Shown here: one piece after another, positions 42,456 through 54,600 of the stretch
How positions within the stretch are numbered: position 1 is the first letter of the stretch
Layout of the letters: the number at the start of each line of letters is the position of its first letter
DNA from: Acanthococcus lagerstroemiae
Taxonomy: Eukaryota > Arthropoda > Insecta > Hemiptera > Eriococcidae
Assembly: GCA_031841125.1 (NCBI GenBank)
Contig: CM063112.1
Location: 8,954,603 to 9,018,602 of the forward strand
DNA length: 64,000 nucleotides
Reading direction: 5' to 3'
Position numbers and translations under genes: made by a program
The notes under the pieces: model-generated
What the model saw: only the letters and a program-made list of their open reading frames with translations
Told to the model about the DNA's origin: nothing
Database searches by the model: none

Positions 42456-43481
42456 CAGCCTCATAGCCATGGAGGGGCAAGCTGGGGCTGAACCCCCTCT
42501 AAAGGTATCTTAAGCCCCCCTCTAGGCAGAGATACCACCATTTTAAAAAATCATCATTACGCCAGGCTCCTAGCCAGAGTGGTGCTATGTGGTACTGAGC
42601 ACCCTCTAACGCTTGCCGGAGCCTCCTCTGGCAAAATTTCGTGAATAAAAATAACGAATTCCTTCCATTTTTCTCGCTAGTTTTGCTCAACTTTTCGTTC
42701 CACTACATTTTAAAGTTTCTAAACTTGTCAACACTGATTTTGCTTTGAAAGATAGAAGAATCGTATGTTTATCGTTCTTTATATGTGACGTGTCACAAGA
42801 AAAGGGCCCGAGTGTCCATCCAGCAGTTTCAGACACACGGGCCTTTTTCTTGTGTCACATTACCATATTCCCAAACACAGTAGGAGGCTGGTAATTCAGT
42901 TCACATTGAATATCGATGGCTAAATGCCTGAATGACTGTTTGAGAATTTAACTTGATAAGTCCACAGAAATAGAATTTTCTTTACTTCCTAAAGTTCGAA
43001 AATTTGATCGTTCTAAGTGTTAATTTTTTTTCACGCGATCTATTCAATTGTTTTTAATGAGTTGTCGGTAAGTTGAATCATCAGTTTTAATTATGAATTT
43101 TGAGACCAAATTCAATCAGTAATTTTCGGGGGGGGGGGGGGGGTCAAAGTAAGATTTTCAAGGGAGACAAAGTCGAAAATTGAAGTATTTTTCTAAAATC
43201 GCCGATATTAGAGGACTATTGTTTGAAAATGAAGGTAAAATTACTACTCGAGCGAAGATGTTTCAAAAAAAGTGTTTTAAAGCAAAAAATTACTTATTTC
43301 TGCATATTTTACATTCAATTTCAGGTGCCTTGGGGGGCATCCGCCCCCTTTGCCCTCCCTGGCTATACTACTGCGTCGTAGAATTCTTCACATTATATAC
43401 TATATGTGTGTCCTCAACCCCCCCTCCCCCCCGTAAATAGTCAGCACCTCCTACCGCAGATGTGTGGTGGCTACGGGCCTG
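42456..43481. mobile_element. 1026-bp hAT MITE (family N2) inside N1 copy
   Basis: The left end is CAGCCTCATAGCCA and the right end GTGGCTACGGGCCTG. They pair with the family seen cleanly at 44817-45236 (CAGCCCCGTAGCCA...TGGCTACGGGCCTG). Flanks tttttaaa and cttctaga match at five of eight positions, so the duplication has decayed. Compared with the 420-bp copy it has an extra ~600-bp interior that includes the palindrome at 42783-42860 and a G16 tract (43128-43143). Confidence 0.8.
42783..42860. repeat. Palindrome inside N2 hAT, shared with 7.0 kb
   Basis: The left arm 'gtgtcacaagaaaagggccc' type sequence (42783-42816) and the right arm ending at 42860 are inverted repeats around a short loop. 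The arms match those of the palindrome at 7038-7102, including 'gacgtgtcacaagaaaaggg'. Confidence 0.85.
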
Positions 43482-43863
43482 CTTCTAGATTTTAATAAAA
43501 TGTTCAACTTTCGTAAATTTTAGTCTCTAGGTCAAATAGAGAATCTAGTAAGAACAGAATAGTCATTGCAATTCGAAAATGAACGTTTGCCCACTTCCAC
43601 ATTTTTGAAATATGTCTTCTCAGCTTTGTTTCAACCTTTCAGATAACGTTCGATACTCAGCTTGAAACCTTCGGCCCTTGACTGCGACTAGTTTCTGACA
43701 GCAGACCCTGGTACTCCAATTTGAGAAACTTCAGTTTGGGGAGGTGAAGAAGAAAAATTTGCCGACAAATATTTTTTGAAAAGTAAAAATTCTCCGACAA
43801 AATCTTTTAAAAATTAAAAATTTGCCGATTTTTTAATCAAAATATTTTTTAATTGAAAAAAAA

Positions 43864-43906
<43 letters not shown>

Positions 43907-44026
43907 CAAACATTCATAAAAATTGAAAAATTCAAATGAACTGTTTCAAAATTTGCCGACTGCAAAATGATTGGAGGGGGGTGTTTCAACCCCCAAACCC
44001 CCTGTAGTTTCGCTTCTGCAGTTAAT

Positions 44027-44332
44027 CATAAAAGTTTACTTGCAAAGTTACATAATGTTGGTTTTTCAGAGGACCTGATTAATCTATTTCACTCATATTT
44101 AGACAATGAAATGCAATTTGTTAAGTACGGGGGGGGGGGGGGGGTTTCTATACACTACAAGAATATATCAGGCGTTCCTCAGAGATCTGTCTTGGGGCCA
44201 TTTCTATTTTTAGCATTTGTCAATGACATAGCAGAAAAGATTCCATACTCGCTACCGCAATTACGTAAATTAGTGATGTGGATGTTTGGCTCACTAACTG
44301 AATTGAAAGAGCTACGAGATTTCAAATCTTAA
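44027..44332 (+). pseudogene. CR1/Jockey-like RT, 3' fragment after hAT insertion
   Basis: The frame resumes at the duplicated site with 'NHKSLLAKLHNVGFSEDLI' and 'HSYLDNEMQFVKYG'. A 16-G tract (44129-44144) inserts extra glycines. It then reads 'ISGVPQRSVLGPFLFLAFVNDI', the G-x-PQG-S block with Gly changed to Arg. The YADD motif should follow soon after but is not seen. The frame ends at 44330-44332. Confidence 0.85.
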
Positions 44333-44808
44333 ATCTTCGTTCGGATTTCAGCATGACAGAATATTGCTACCAACCAAGGCTTCAACAATGAATAATACTT
44401 CCTTCAGATATAAAGGTCGTTCACGTCGATATTTAGCGCACACCTGACAAAATATCAACTGCTGGCTACATATCAAGTATAACATTTCGGGACTCCCATA
44501 CAGCTCCACTGAACATACCAAAAGATTGTTGTTTTTAGTTTGTGCAGTGCAGGGAATAAGGTCCCGCTTTATCGGTACAGAGTTATGAGCACCGGCATGT
44601 ACTAGACAAAATTTTTGACAAAATGACTTGCGGAGCTCTCTGACTCTAAAATTCGCCGAGATATAGCTGTTTAATGTTGAGATATCAAAAAAAAAAAGCT
44701 AACAATTAGAAAGTAATTTTTTTTTAGAATAGTTTATATAATTACATTTTTTAAAGTTTATTTTTAATTGTTGCAGAATGCTCAATCGTGAAATTAGAAA
44801 TATTTCTA
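44333..44808. other. Unassigned, probably decayed retroelement 3' part
   Basis: No conserved motif is visible. By position it may be the rest of the RT element. Confidence 0.35.
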
Positions 44809-45244
44809 CATCGAAACAGCCCCGTAGCCACGGGGGGAGGCAAGCTGGGGCTAAGCCCCCTCTAAAGGTATCTTGAGATCCCTAGGCAAAGATACCACCA
44901 CCAAAATAAATCATCACGCTGAACGAGAACGAAAGAAGGAACGAAGAGAATTAATATCACAGAAACATTTTAAAATTTAGAACAAAAACTTGGTTAACTA
45001 ATTCGGGACTCTTGGATTGGGAATGGAATTTCGAAAAAAACGTGTTTAAAGGCGGAAAATTGCTCATTTCTGCATATCTTAAATTCAATTCCAGGTGCCT
45101 TGGGGGTAATTCATCCCCTCCGCGCCCCCTTGGATATACCACTGCCTCGTAGAAATCTTCACATTATGTGTATCCTAGAGCCCCACCCCTGGTAAACGGT
45201 CAGCACCCCTACTGCAGATGGCTGGCTACGGGCCTGCATCGAAA
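44809..45244. mobile_element. 420-bp hAT MITE (family N2), clean copy
   Basis: The element spans 44817-45236, flanked by catcgaaa on both sides (44809-44816 and 45237-45244). Ends are CAGCCCCGTAGCCA and TGGCTACGGGCCTG (13 of 14 inverted positions match). The interior shares 'aagctggggctaagccccct' and 'ggtgccttggggg' with the copy at 42456-43481. Confidence 0.95.
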
Positions 45245-47053
45245 TAGGTCTGGTGCGGGGAGCCTTCCTTCCACCAAACAGAACACAAAAAAGTAATTCG
45301 GGAAAATACAGAACGTCTTTTGACTTGTCAATTGAAATTCGTGGGAATTTCAGTAGGGATTTTTGCGGTTTCAATCGAGCTTTTCATCGTCCCCCATCCC
45401 ACCTCCGCACAAACAAGAAAATTCGTTCGCGGCCGTCCTGTACAGAAAATACAAAAGAAGCCATAATGTGCGTACGTGCGAGACGTGGAAATCAGCAGCG
45501 TACCACCTCACCAATTTCTCTCCGCCACAGTTTGGTCGGTCGTGTGCGCTTAAATTTCTGTTCAATTTTCATACGCCAGAGAGAGGTCGTTGCTCCCAGT
45601 ACTCTTATTTTCTTCGCGAATTTGATCGGAATACGCGATTACCATAGCAACCCGACGATTCGGAAAAAAAAAAAAGTAGAACAAAAAGAAAAATTCGTTT
45701 AGCTATCGATCGACGGGTTTCGCACGAATATTCCGATCAATACGAGCCGCAGCCGATGCAGTACATTTTTCTCCTTTAGGTTGCAGAGAGAGAGAGAGAG
45801 AGAGGAAGAGAGACAGAGGGACCTGGAGTGCCAACCGTGATGTAGCCGAGCACTCACGGTACAACGCTCATCCGACGATGAAATTTATAGCCGACACGAC
45901 CGACTCCGGGCAGCGAACACTGCATGTAGGCTACTTGTACACATACAGCAAGTTGGTACACCAGAGTGAAATTTTCACTGCAAAAAGCTTTTCCATTATT
46001 CTGTATCGAACTTGGTCGCTGATAGAATACCGCGTCGAACAATAAGCTAGAAAAGTAGTGGAGTCGCATCGTCCAAAGCCACGTTACCTGTGTATCACGT
46101 CCAGGTCCACGCGATGGGGTACGGGCCCGAGAACAAAGTGAATTTGAGCTCGTTTATTCGCTCACTCAACTATAACATGACCCTGGATAGAGGATCGTGC
46201 CAGTTCGCGAAACGACGCGAGTTATCCAACCGGAATCCGCGGAGACGAGCATGAAACGAATTAATAATTTTCTTCAAAGCCGCTACCGATCACGTTGCAA
46301 CGAAATCCGCCCGAGGCTTCTTCTTATGCAGTGCGCTGAGAATGGTCGGCCAGACTATAGTTACCCACTCTTCGTACAATCGTTTCCAGATCCGACGTGG
46401 GATTACGGCACACAGGCCGGAGCCTAAGGAAAGAGCAAAAATGAAATTAGGAAGGTCTGGCCCGTTCGCCGTCAAGCACGCTGAGGAACCGAAGCAGTCG
46501 TGTCATGTGTCGTGCCACTGTCGCCGATATGTGTCCACCGAGTGCCGTTTCCCATAACCTACCTCAAACTGGAGTCCTCCAACCTGTGCAATCGTTTGCG
46601 TGCATACGAGTCGTGTTCGCATATATCCATCAAAGTGCAGGTACGCCCCTGCTCGAGAGTGCCTCGTAAAGACGAAGCGGTTTCAGGTATCGCGAACAGG
46701 TTTTTCACATCGCCGCGGAACTGGAGTCGCCAGCGCTCATTACGTCATTATGCAGTGCCGATTAAATTCACGTGGGTGGCGGCTATGTTGCGGAACGATT
46801 GTTCGACTGCACGACGGGCTGGACGGCTACGGCTCTCCGCTCTCGCGACTATAACTCTCGATCGCGGGTTTCGTGTCCGCAATCTCGTTCTATCTACTCA
46901 GCCCCGAACGACTGAGTAATTATTCGTCGATAAGCGAACCGATCGTTTTGTACGCCGATTGAGGAGGCCGGACGGCCGGAGGGGTGTGAAGATGGATTTC
47001 GCGACATCGCGTGCAACAGGGTGATTTATATCGACCGATTGTATTCGAAGAGG
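45245..47053. other. GC- and CpG-rich block with GA microsatellite
   Basis: Between about 45250 and 46950 GC and CpG content is clearly higher than in flanking DNA, and open frames of up to 149 codons overlap on both strands with no domain signature. A (GA)n run lies at 45785-45804. The block could be regulatory or a 5' region of an unseen gene, but no TATA box with matching donor was found. Confidence 0.35.
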
Positions 47054-49394
47054 GGGTGAGACCGATACCCGGCGTGTCTTTGGTCTTCGAGTAGATCCCG
47101 AGCCTCTTTGTCTTTCGGTGTAACGAGGCGAGCACGGCACCGAATTAGTCCAGCTCTCGGAAATGCATTTCTGCAGCTTGGATTTTCGATCTGTGTTGAG
47201 GGCTTCGTCCATTCACCGCTTTGTGGCCCAGCCCTCTCGTCAGTAATTACGTCGCTGCGTTCCGGCCCTTTTCAAAGCTACGAGCCTCGCTTTCTGTTCA
47301 CTTTTATGTCTGCTTTTTGGTTGGCTGTCTCTTAAGTCTTGGATCTGGAAGTCCGGCCCTGCAAAAACACGAGCGATTAGGTTATAAGTACACGAAGATA
47401 ATGTTTGTTTTAGTTAGTTTTTGTATTAGAGGGACTTCATCTCCAGCTACTCTTTACCTGCAGCACTTTTTCCACCTCTTTGTCTACCTCGGATCTTGGA
47501 ACGTTTGTTCGGAAAATATTTTCATAAATGTTTCATTTTTGTGATCTTTGTAATCTATATCTTGATTTTTTTTTTGAAACTGAAGACCAATGCGGTCTGA
47601 AGTCCAAATGAACCGTGCAAGAGTTGAAACGAATTAGGTTTTAGGGGTGAGACTAACACCCGGGGTGTCACTGGTCTTCGAGTAGATCTCGAGCTTCTTT
47701 GTTTTTCGTTGTAACGAGGCGAGCAGAGCGCCAAATTAGTTCGACTTTTGGAAATGCATTTCTGTAGCTTGGATTTTCGATCCACGATGAGGGCTTCGTC
47801 CGCTGACCGCTTTGAGGTCCATCCCTTTCGACAGTAATTACGTCGCTGGTTTCGGCTCCACAGTGCTGGGAGCCTCGCTCTTGTTCGTTTTTATGTCTGC
47901 TTTCTGGTTGGCTATTTGTTAGTCTTGGGTCTGGAAGTCCTGCCCTGCAAAAACACGAACGATCAGGTGATATGTAAGTACACGAGGACAATTCTTTAAT
48001 TAGTTTTTATATATTAAGAGCGACTTCATGCCCAGCTATTCTGTACCTTTAGCATTTTTCCACCTCCTTGTCTACCTCGGATCCTGGAATGTTTCCTCGG
48101 AAAATACTTTCATAAATATTTTATTTTTATGGTTTTTGTAATCTATATTTTAATTTTCTTGAAATTGTAGACTAGTTGATATGGTTTGAAGTTCATATAA
48201 ACCATGCAAGACTAGAAACGAATTAGGTTTTTGGGGTGAGACTAATACCCGGCGTGTCTTTGATCTTTGAGTAGATTTTGAGCCTCTTTGTCTTTCGTTG
48301 TAACGAGGCGAGTAGAGCTCGCCAAATTAGTCCGACTTTCGGAAATGCATTTCTGCGGCTTGGATTTTCGATCCATGCTGAGGGCTTCGTCCACTGACCG
48401 CTTTGTGGTCCAGCCCTCTTGTCAGTAATTACGTCGCTGATTTCGGCCCCACAGTGCTGCGAGCCTCGCTTTCTGTTCGTTTTTAGTTCTGCTTTCTGGT
48501 TGGCTGTCTGTTAGTCTTGGAACTGGAAGTCCTGCTCTGCAAAAATACGAACGATCAGGTTATAAGTACACGAAGACAATGCTTTAATTAGTTTTTATAT
48601 ATTAACAGAGACTTCACCCCAGCTACTCTGTACCTGTAGCACTTTTTCCACGTTTCTGTCTGCCTCGGATTCTGGAACGTTTTCTCGGAAAATACTTTCA
48701 TAAATGTTTCATTTTTATGGTTTTTGTAATCTGTATTTTGATTTTTTTTTTTTTTTTTTTTTACTGAAGACCAACCGACACGGTTTGAAGTCCAAATGAA
48801 CCATGCAAGACTTGAAACGAATTAAGTTTTTGGGGTGAGACTAATACCCGGCGTGTCTTTGGTCTTCGAGTAGATCTCGAGCCTCTTTGTCTTTCGGTGT
48901 AACGAGGCTAGCATAGCGCCGAATTAATCCGGCTCCCGGAAATGAATTTTTGTAGCTTGGATTTTCGATCCATGTTGAAGGCTTCGTCCACTGACGGCAT
49001 CGTGGTCCAGCCCTCTTCTCAGTCATTACTTCGCTGGTTTTGACCCATTTTCAAAGCTGCGAGCCTCGCTTTCTGTTCACTTTTATGGCTGCTTTTTGGT
49101 TGGCTGTGTCTCAATCTTGAATCTGGAAGTTCAGCCCCGGAAAACCGGGAAGGATCAGGTTATACGTACGCAAAAATAATGCTCGTTTTAATTAGTTTTG
49201 ATGTATTAAAAGGAAAATTCATCCCCAACTATTCTGTGCTTGTACCACTTTTCCTACCTGGTTGTCTACCTCGGATCCTGGAACGTTTCCTCTGAAAATA
49301 TTTCATTTTTATAGTTTTTGTAGTCTATATTTTGATTTTTTTTTGGAACTAAAGACAAACCGATATGGCTTGAAGTCTAAATGGACCATGTAAG
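47054..49394. repeat. Tandem array, ~590-bp unit, four copies
   Basis: Units begin with 'ggggtgagactaatacccgg' (or close variant) at about 47054, 47643, 48233 and 48832, so the period is 589-599 bp. Each unit also carries 'gtaacgaggcgagca', 'ggaaatgcatttctg.agctt', 'ggattttcgatcca' and 'cctcggatcctggaacgttt'. Copies differ by about 10-15% by eye. The fourth unit is interrupted at 49394 by a hAT and its tail resumes at 50367. Open frames within units are short and not conserved. Confidence 0.92.
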
Positions 49395-50374
49395 CAGGGT
49401 TGCAAAAAAAAACCAGACTTTTTTTTTAACGAACAAAACAAACTTTTTTAAGACATTAAAAATGTCTGTTCGAAATAAGTGTTTAAAACAGGTTTTAAAC
49501 GTATTTAAAACGCGTTTAAAACAGAAAAGGAGAAAATAATTGGGAATTGGCTGCGTAGTAAACACTGCATTAACCACGTGATCAGTGATTACTGATCAGT
49601 TCAGATTTCACGAATCAAGCTTGCAAGAAAATAGCGGTGCTTTATACCCGTGAGCAAAGTCATGATGTTTTATATGAATGACTTTGGTTGAGTATGTTAG
49701 TTAAGTGGAAGTGCCAATATGACGAATTCACAACCGGAGTTGGAAAGCTAGCTGAAAGCTGGAGAATTTGGATGATAAGAAGCCAAAAGTCAAAAAGTAT
49801 TTTTTGATGAGAAGCGAAAAGCTAAAAGTTTTATTCATTCAGCTTTTTCTTTCTTTTCTCCGCCCTTTTCCTTTCCAAATCCCCTTTTCCTCTGTCCAAA
49901 TTCTGAGGCAACATCAAGTTCTATTCTCAGCAAACTACATAATAAACCATGCCCCATAATTTTTTTTTGAAAAGTAAAAAGTTGAAAGTTGTAAGCCACA
50001 AGTTAAATATTTTGATACCGGTAAGCCAAAAGTCGGAAGCTGAAAAATATTTCAGTAAGAAGCAAAAAGCCAAAAGTTTTCTATGTTGAAATTGAAAGCT
50101 TAAGTCAAAAGTGAAAGCTTTATCTTACGGCTTTGCACCTCTGTTCACAACACTTTCCTTTCATTTTTACTAATAAATATTATGTTTTCTTTTGTTCTTC
50201 CGTTTTTGCTAAAATAAAGATGAAAAATGCAAGAGAATGATTGTTTAAAACAAGAAATAAATGAGAGAGAAAAAAACGTTTTAAACAAATGTTTGTTTCT
50301 TTTTGTGGTTGAAAACAATTTTAAAACACTGTTGAAAACATTTTTGTTTTAAACATCGCAACGCTGCATGCAAG
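49387..50374. mobile_element. 972-bp hAT MITE in the tandem array
   Basis: The element spans 49395-50366 with ends CAGGGTTGC and GCAACGCTG. It is flanked by catgtaag (49387-49394) and catgcaag (50367-50374). The intact array units read 'catgcaag' at this point, proving both the target and which copy mutated. Both ends carry clusters of 'gttttaaac/tttaaaac' (near 49485-49520 left; 50243-50352 right), likely transposase-binding subterminal repeats. No transposase frame is present. Confidence 0.92.
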
Positions 50375-50784
50375 ACTTAGAACGAATTAAGTTCTGGAAC
50401 TTAGGACCTTCTATCGCTAAAATCAGAAAAACAATAAAGTTTAAATTAATAAAATAATCTTAAATTTTCTGGGAAATTATTCAATTTTTGTAACATTTAT
50501 TTTGAATTTCCGAAATTAATTTGAAATAAATTAAAATTTTAAAGTTCAATTTTCAAACATAAATTGTAAGTTTATTGAATTCATAATCATAAATAATTTT
50601 ATATTATTAATGAATTGAAAATTTTTGGAGAGTTTAAGAGTTTAAAATGTGGCAAAAATTCAAACTGTTTTACATCTCAACATCTTTGTACTTTTTTTTA
50701 TTATTATTGATATCTGTTTTAATAAATTTAAAATAACAAAATCCAAATTTAGCGATCAAATTTTACAATTTTCGAGTGTATAAT
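50375..50784. other. End of array remnant, then AT-rich DNA
   Basis: About 25-30 bp still match the tandem unit ('acttagaacgaattaag'). The rest is AT-rich with no recognised feature. Confidence 0.5.
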
Positions 50785-50965
50785 TTCTAAGCAGGGACTA
50801 GGACGCATGATCGGAGCCCTGCCGTCAACCATTTTCCAGGGGTGTTGAAGCCGGAGCCTAAAAAATTGTTTTCTGGAGCTGGAGTCCGATAAACTATTAA
50901 TTGGAGCCACAGCCCACAAAAATCATTTGTTGGAGCTCAGTCCCGGAGCTAATTTTCGCCTCCGG
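50785..50965. repeat. Degenerate 'gagccggagc' minisatellite, locus 2
   Basis: Units such as 'gccggagcctaaaaaattgtt' and 'ctggagctggagtccgataa' repeat loosely, matching the type at 35560-35960. Confidence 0.65.
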
Positions 50966-51273
50966 TCCACCAATCACCCACGTACTCTTCTCCCCCCCCC
51001 GGCATCCTCGCCCACTTCCTATGAAAATAATCAGAACCTCAGCAAGCCTGAGCCAACAAGTATTTTTCTCTAGATATGAAGCAGGGCCAAGGTAACACAA
51101 AAATGTTGGGGAGGGGGTCGTTGTAAAAGGCAAAAATACTGACGAAAATCCGGAAGAATTTTACTGACAAGAAAAACAATCGAAAGAAGCGGGGAAAAAC
51201 TCACGTTTTTTAATTTTGTTAACTAGCTACTAAATTTTACCTAAAATATGGACGTGAAAAATGAATGGGGATG
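50966..51273. other. Unassigned DNA
   Basis: No recognised gene or repeat. Confidence 0.4.
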
Positions 51274-51562
51274 TTAATTCCCAGTGGCGGATCCAGGATT
51301 ACACTTTGGGGGGGGGGGCCTAAATGTTGGAGAAAAAAAGAGCAAACAAAATTTTAAGCATGAATGCATGATTGCTGATAAGTGATAATGTTGATTCATT
51401 GATAACGCAATATGTATTCACGAACTGTGCTGTATGAGCGCTACTGTCATTAAAAACATCGGTGGCTAAAATAAGTGGAAAAGCGAGTGAAAATTTTTTT
51501 TTTTTTGGGGGGGGGGCTATAGCCCCTTTAGCCCCCCCCCTGGATCCGCCTCTGTTAATTCC
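51274..51562. mobile_element. 273-bp hAT MITE
   Basis: The element spans 51282-51554 with ends CAGTGGCGGATCCAGG and CCTGGATCCGCCTCTG (15 of 16 inverted positions match). Both sides carry ttaattcc. Poly-G runs occur just inside both ends. It sits between two parts of a 'gagccggagc' minisatellite. Confidence 0.95.
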
Positions 51563-51599
51563 CCCTTCCCTCTTCAAAGCGACCGCCTTGCGCTGAGCC

Positions 51600-51690
51600 G
51601 TAGAATGTTAAAAGTTATTTACCGGTGCTCGAAAAAAATTATTTCCTGGCGCCGGAGTCAATATCCAGAATTTTAGCTGGAGCAAGTTAT
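51600..51690. repeat. Degenerate 'gagccggagc' minisatellite, locus 3
   Basis: Units 'ggcgccggagtcaatatccag' and 'ttagctggagcaagttattt' continue the type seen at 50785-50965. Confidence 0.55.
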
Positions 51691-54600
51691 TTACATTCAA
51701 ATTTTTCAGTTGACCAGGTCCCGGTCTTTGTTTTTGAGTTTTGAATCACTCTGTGCCACTGGGCATGCTCCTGGTCTCAAAAACCATCGAAGCCAAGATA
51801 CAGGTCTTAACAATTACCTGTATTATACCTCGGGTAATCTTGCGGACGCTCGAGTGATTATTTTGGGTATGGCGAGGGAGGTGAGGAAGTCCAGTTTTCC
51901 ATCAGTCAATTTTTCTAAATGAAAGCCTTTTGAGATCAATATAAGCGAAAAGTCATTTTTTTCATTTTTTCCAGTCAACTGACATTTTCAAAATCGCTCA
52001 GCAAAAAATCTCTCTCAGTTTTGCCAACTTATGGCCCAATGCTGAAGGTGCCTCTTTACCAACTGAAGTATTGACGATAGACCCTATGTCCCCCGCCAGT
52101 GCGTCCTAAAGTGATTTTAGCGAAGGCTGTCACCTAGCCACATTAGAGCTCCTGAACTTGGCTTTCGAAACAATGATGTCAAAAACAATCTTAGCTAATC
52201 ATCTAGAGCATTACATAGTCTCTTCAATTCAAATTTCAGAAAAAAAAAGACATCCATGTTGCTGTGAGATGAGCACACAAGTCACCATTATATGACATTT
52301 TGCTTAAAAACGCAAATTTGCCCGTGCTAAGCAATATTGCAACACTAAAGTTTTTCACTTGTTCATTAAGAGCTGCCACTTTCTTACAAGTGTTCGAAAA
52401 ATATAAAGCGGCTGGAAGCCAGACAGCTGTCTGAAAACTTTTTCACTACCTGCTTATAGATCAGATTGACTACTCTCTGAATAGATACTGAGGTAATAAA
52501 TCTGCCCTCACAACTTTCAGATTTTCAAGACAGACAACCCAACTTAATTCCCAGGGGAAAATATTAAGTTCCTAGCATACTAAGAGATGGCATGGATGAC
52601 GAATGGACAGTAATTACGGACCTCTCTTGTGCAATATATGTATATACAGAAGAGGAATGCAATATTTGTCGACTGATCGCTTAAGAACTGTATTCAGTTT
52701 GGAGTGTAAGGTTTTAGGTGCAGCTGCATTGGTAGCCTATTGCTCGGGACGCCCAATGGTCAGAAGTACAATTCTACCCCCGAACACCGAATCACACCAC
52801 TAATGACACATATATGTTGCCAACTTTCAGCTTTGTTTTTCACAAAGAGATTTTCTCGTTATTCATTTTGTAATCTCCCTTCCTCATAGAAAACCGGCAA
52901 CATAACGGACAATTCTAAGAAACCGGATTTGGCTTTAGGTTCACTTAATTTGAATCAAGATATCTCCCCCCCCCCTGCAAAGCGTTCTCCCTTCGGCGAA
53001 CTTACTCCCAGACTAGAATCTAAGATAGGCTTAGCTCGCATGAAAATAATAAAAATCCATAAACATACCCGACTAACGAAATGCCGACTGAGCGTAACAG
53101 TTTTAGACACAAAACTGCCTCATGTGAGACATGTGGCAAAATTGCATCAGCTCCGCCCATTTTGAAATGACCCAGTATTTCAATTGGTTCAAAATAGACA
53201 CTTTTTGCCACGAGTTTCATTTCAGTTTTGGGTACTGAGGCTCGTGAGTTTTCGTCAACCAGGTAGTTATGTGGCTGACACGTTTCAGGTCAACTTAATA
53301 TACAAGCATTTTCAACTTTATCCAATGACACCATTTTGTTTAAGTTACAGCATGCAACGACGCAAGTCTTCGAATATCACGAGCTGAGTTGCAGCGTGCC
53401 ACTCTAAAAAAATTCGGCAATAATGCAACGAAATTGAAAAAATACTAATAATAGTAATCGGCGATCCAAATCAAAATCATATTGTCTTTCGAAGCCCGTT
53501 ACGGCAATGATCCTGTTTCAAAAATTCAATTTTATAAATGTAAATCACCATGCATGCATCGACCCGTCCAACAGAGTAAAACTGAACAATTAGTATCCAA
53601 CCACGAATGGTTTTACCGACTGTTTTCTGAATCTATTCTACTGCCAACTAACTACTTTCAAACATTACACTCTACTACCACTATTGATCGAATTCTAAAA
53701 TCGATCTAAAACTGTAAACCTCGATTCTTCCTATTTCCGGCAATTTTTCAGGATACCGATGACCTTCGTAGTCCCATCACGATACTATCAACACATCGAC
53801 ATCTGTAACAAATTCGAGCTTATTTTATCTGATACTTTCATGCCGGCTACGGAACAAGTTCTCCGGTACCCGAGGAAACCGCCGTAATTGTAATAATTAC
53901 ATTTTAATGAACATTAATCATATTCCGTTAATTCTGACGCCTACCAGATACGATGTCGTTAACTGCAGAACTGCCGGTCCCATCTTAGCGTAATAAAATT
54001 TGACAAAACATTTATTGTCTTTCAGGATTTCAGTAACTCTAAAACTTAAAATCTAAACAGCATAATTATTTCTATGGAAGTACGCGTTTCAGATTTTAGC
54101 ATAAAAATTTGGTAACAGAGTATGGCACATGTAGTGCACAGTCGACTCCCGGAGTTAACGACTGCCGTTCGATCGGATGGAAAGCTCAGCCAGCTGTAAC
54201 ACACATACGTGCATCATACAATTATAATTTAATAAAGATCGAATAAAGACAGCTGAACCACAATTGAAGTTAATAGCATATACTTCATATAAATGAGAAA
54301 TTGGTATTTCTAACTAGTTTCCATTTGGTTAGTTTTTGCAACAACTACGAACGGGTCGGCTCGTATTAAAAGCGGTACTACGATACTCAGGTAGAAGTGA
54401 AATTTCGTATCGTTTTTGACCTGAGAAAATCAGCATGGGAAAGAGAACAACAGCGGAGAAGACATCCCGGAAAACAAACGGTTGGGAAGGAAGTAGAACG
54501 AAATGATTGAACATTCTCGAGCTTGACCGGAAGATATACCTTTCCTTGCCTTGGAATACAGAGATCTTACCTTAGTTCAGATTTTTCCAGGGAGGGGGGG

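Larger units (their letters stand above)
41341..44026. mobile_element. 2.67-kb hAT (family N1) nested in RT gene
   Basis: The element spans 41349-44018, flanked by cagttaat on both sides (41341-41348 and 44019-44026). Ends are CAGAGGCGAAAC and GTTTCGCTTCTG (one mismatch). Like the copy at 20344-21055 it has an A half (41349 to about 41990, with its own extra insert at about 41530-41890), the shared linker (about 41990-42215) and a B half (about 43715-44018). A foreign block between about 42215 and 43680 contains a further hAT (42456-43481). No transposase is present. Confidence 0.93.

Noticed and set aside
45253..45702. 149-codon plus-strand ORF
   Set aside because: No recognisable domain, ends in a lysine run from an A tract, in a CpG-rich block with open frames in several phases.
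46500..46919. 139-codon plus-strand ORF
   Set aside because: Arginine/serine-rich composition typical of CpG-rich non-coding DNA, overlapping frames on both strands, no motif.
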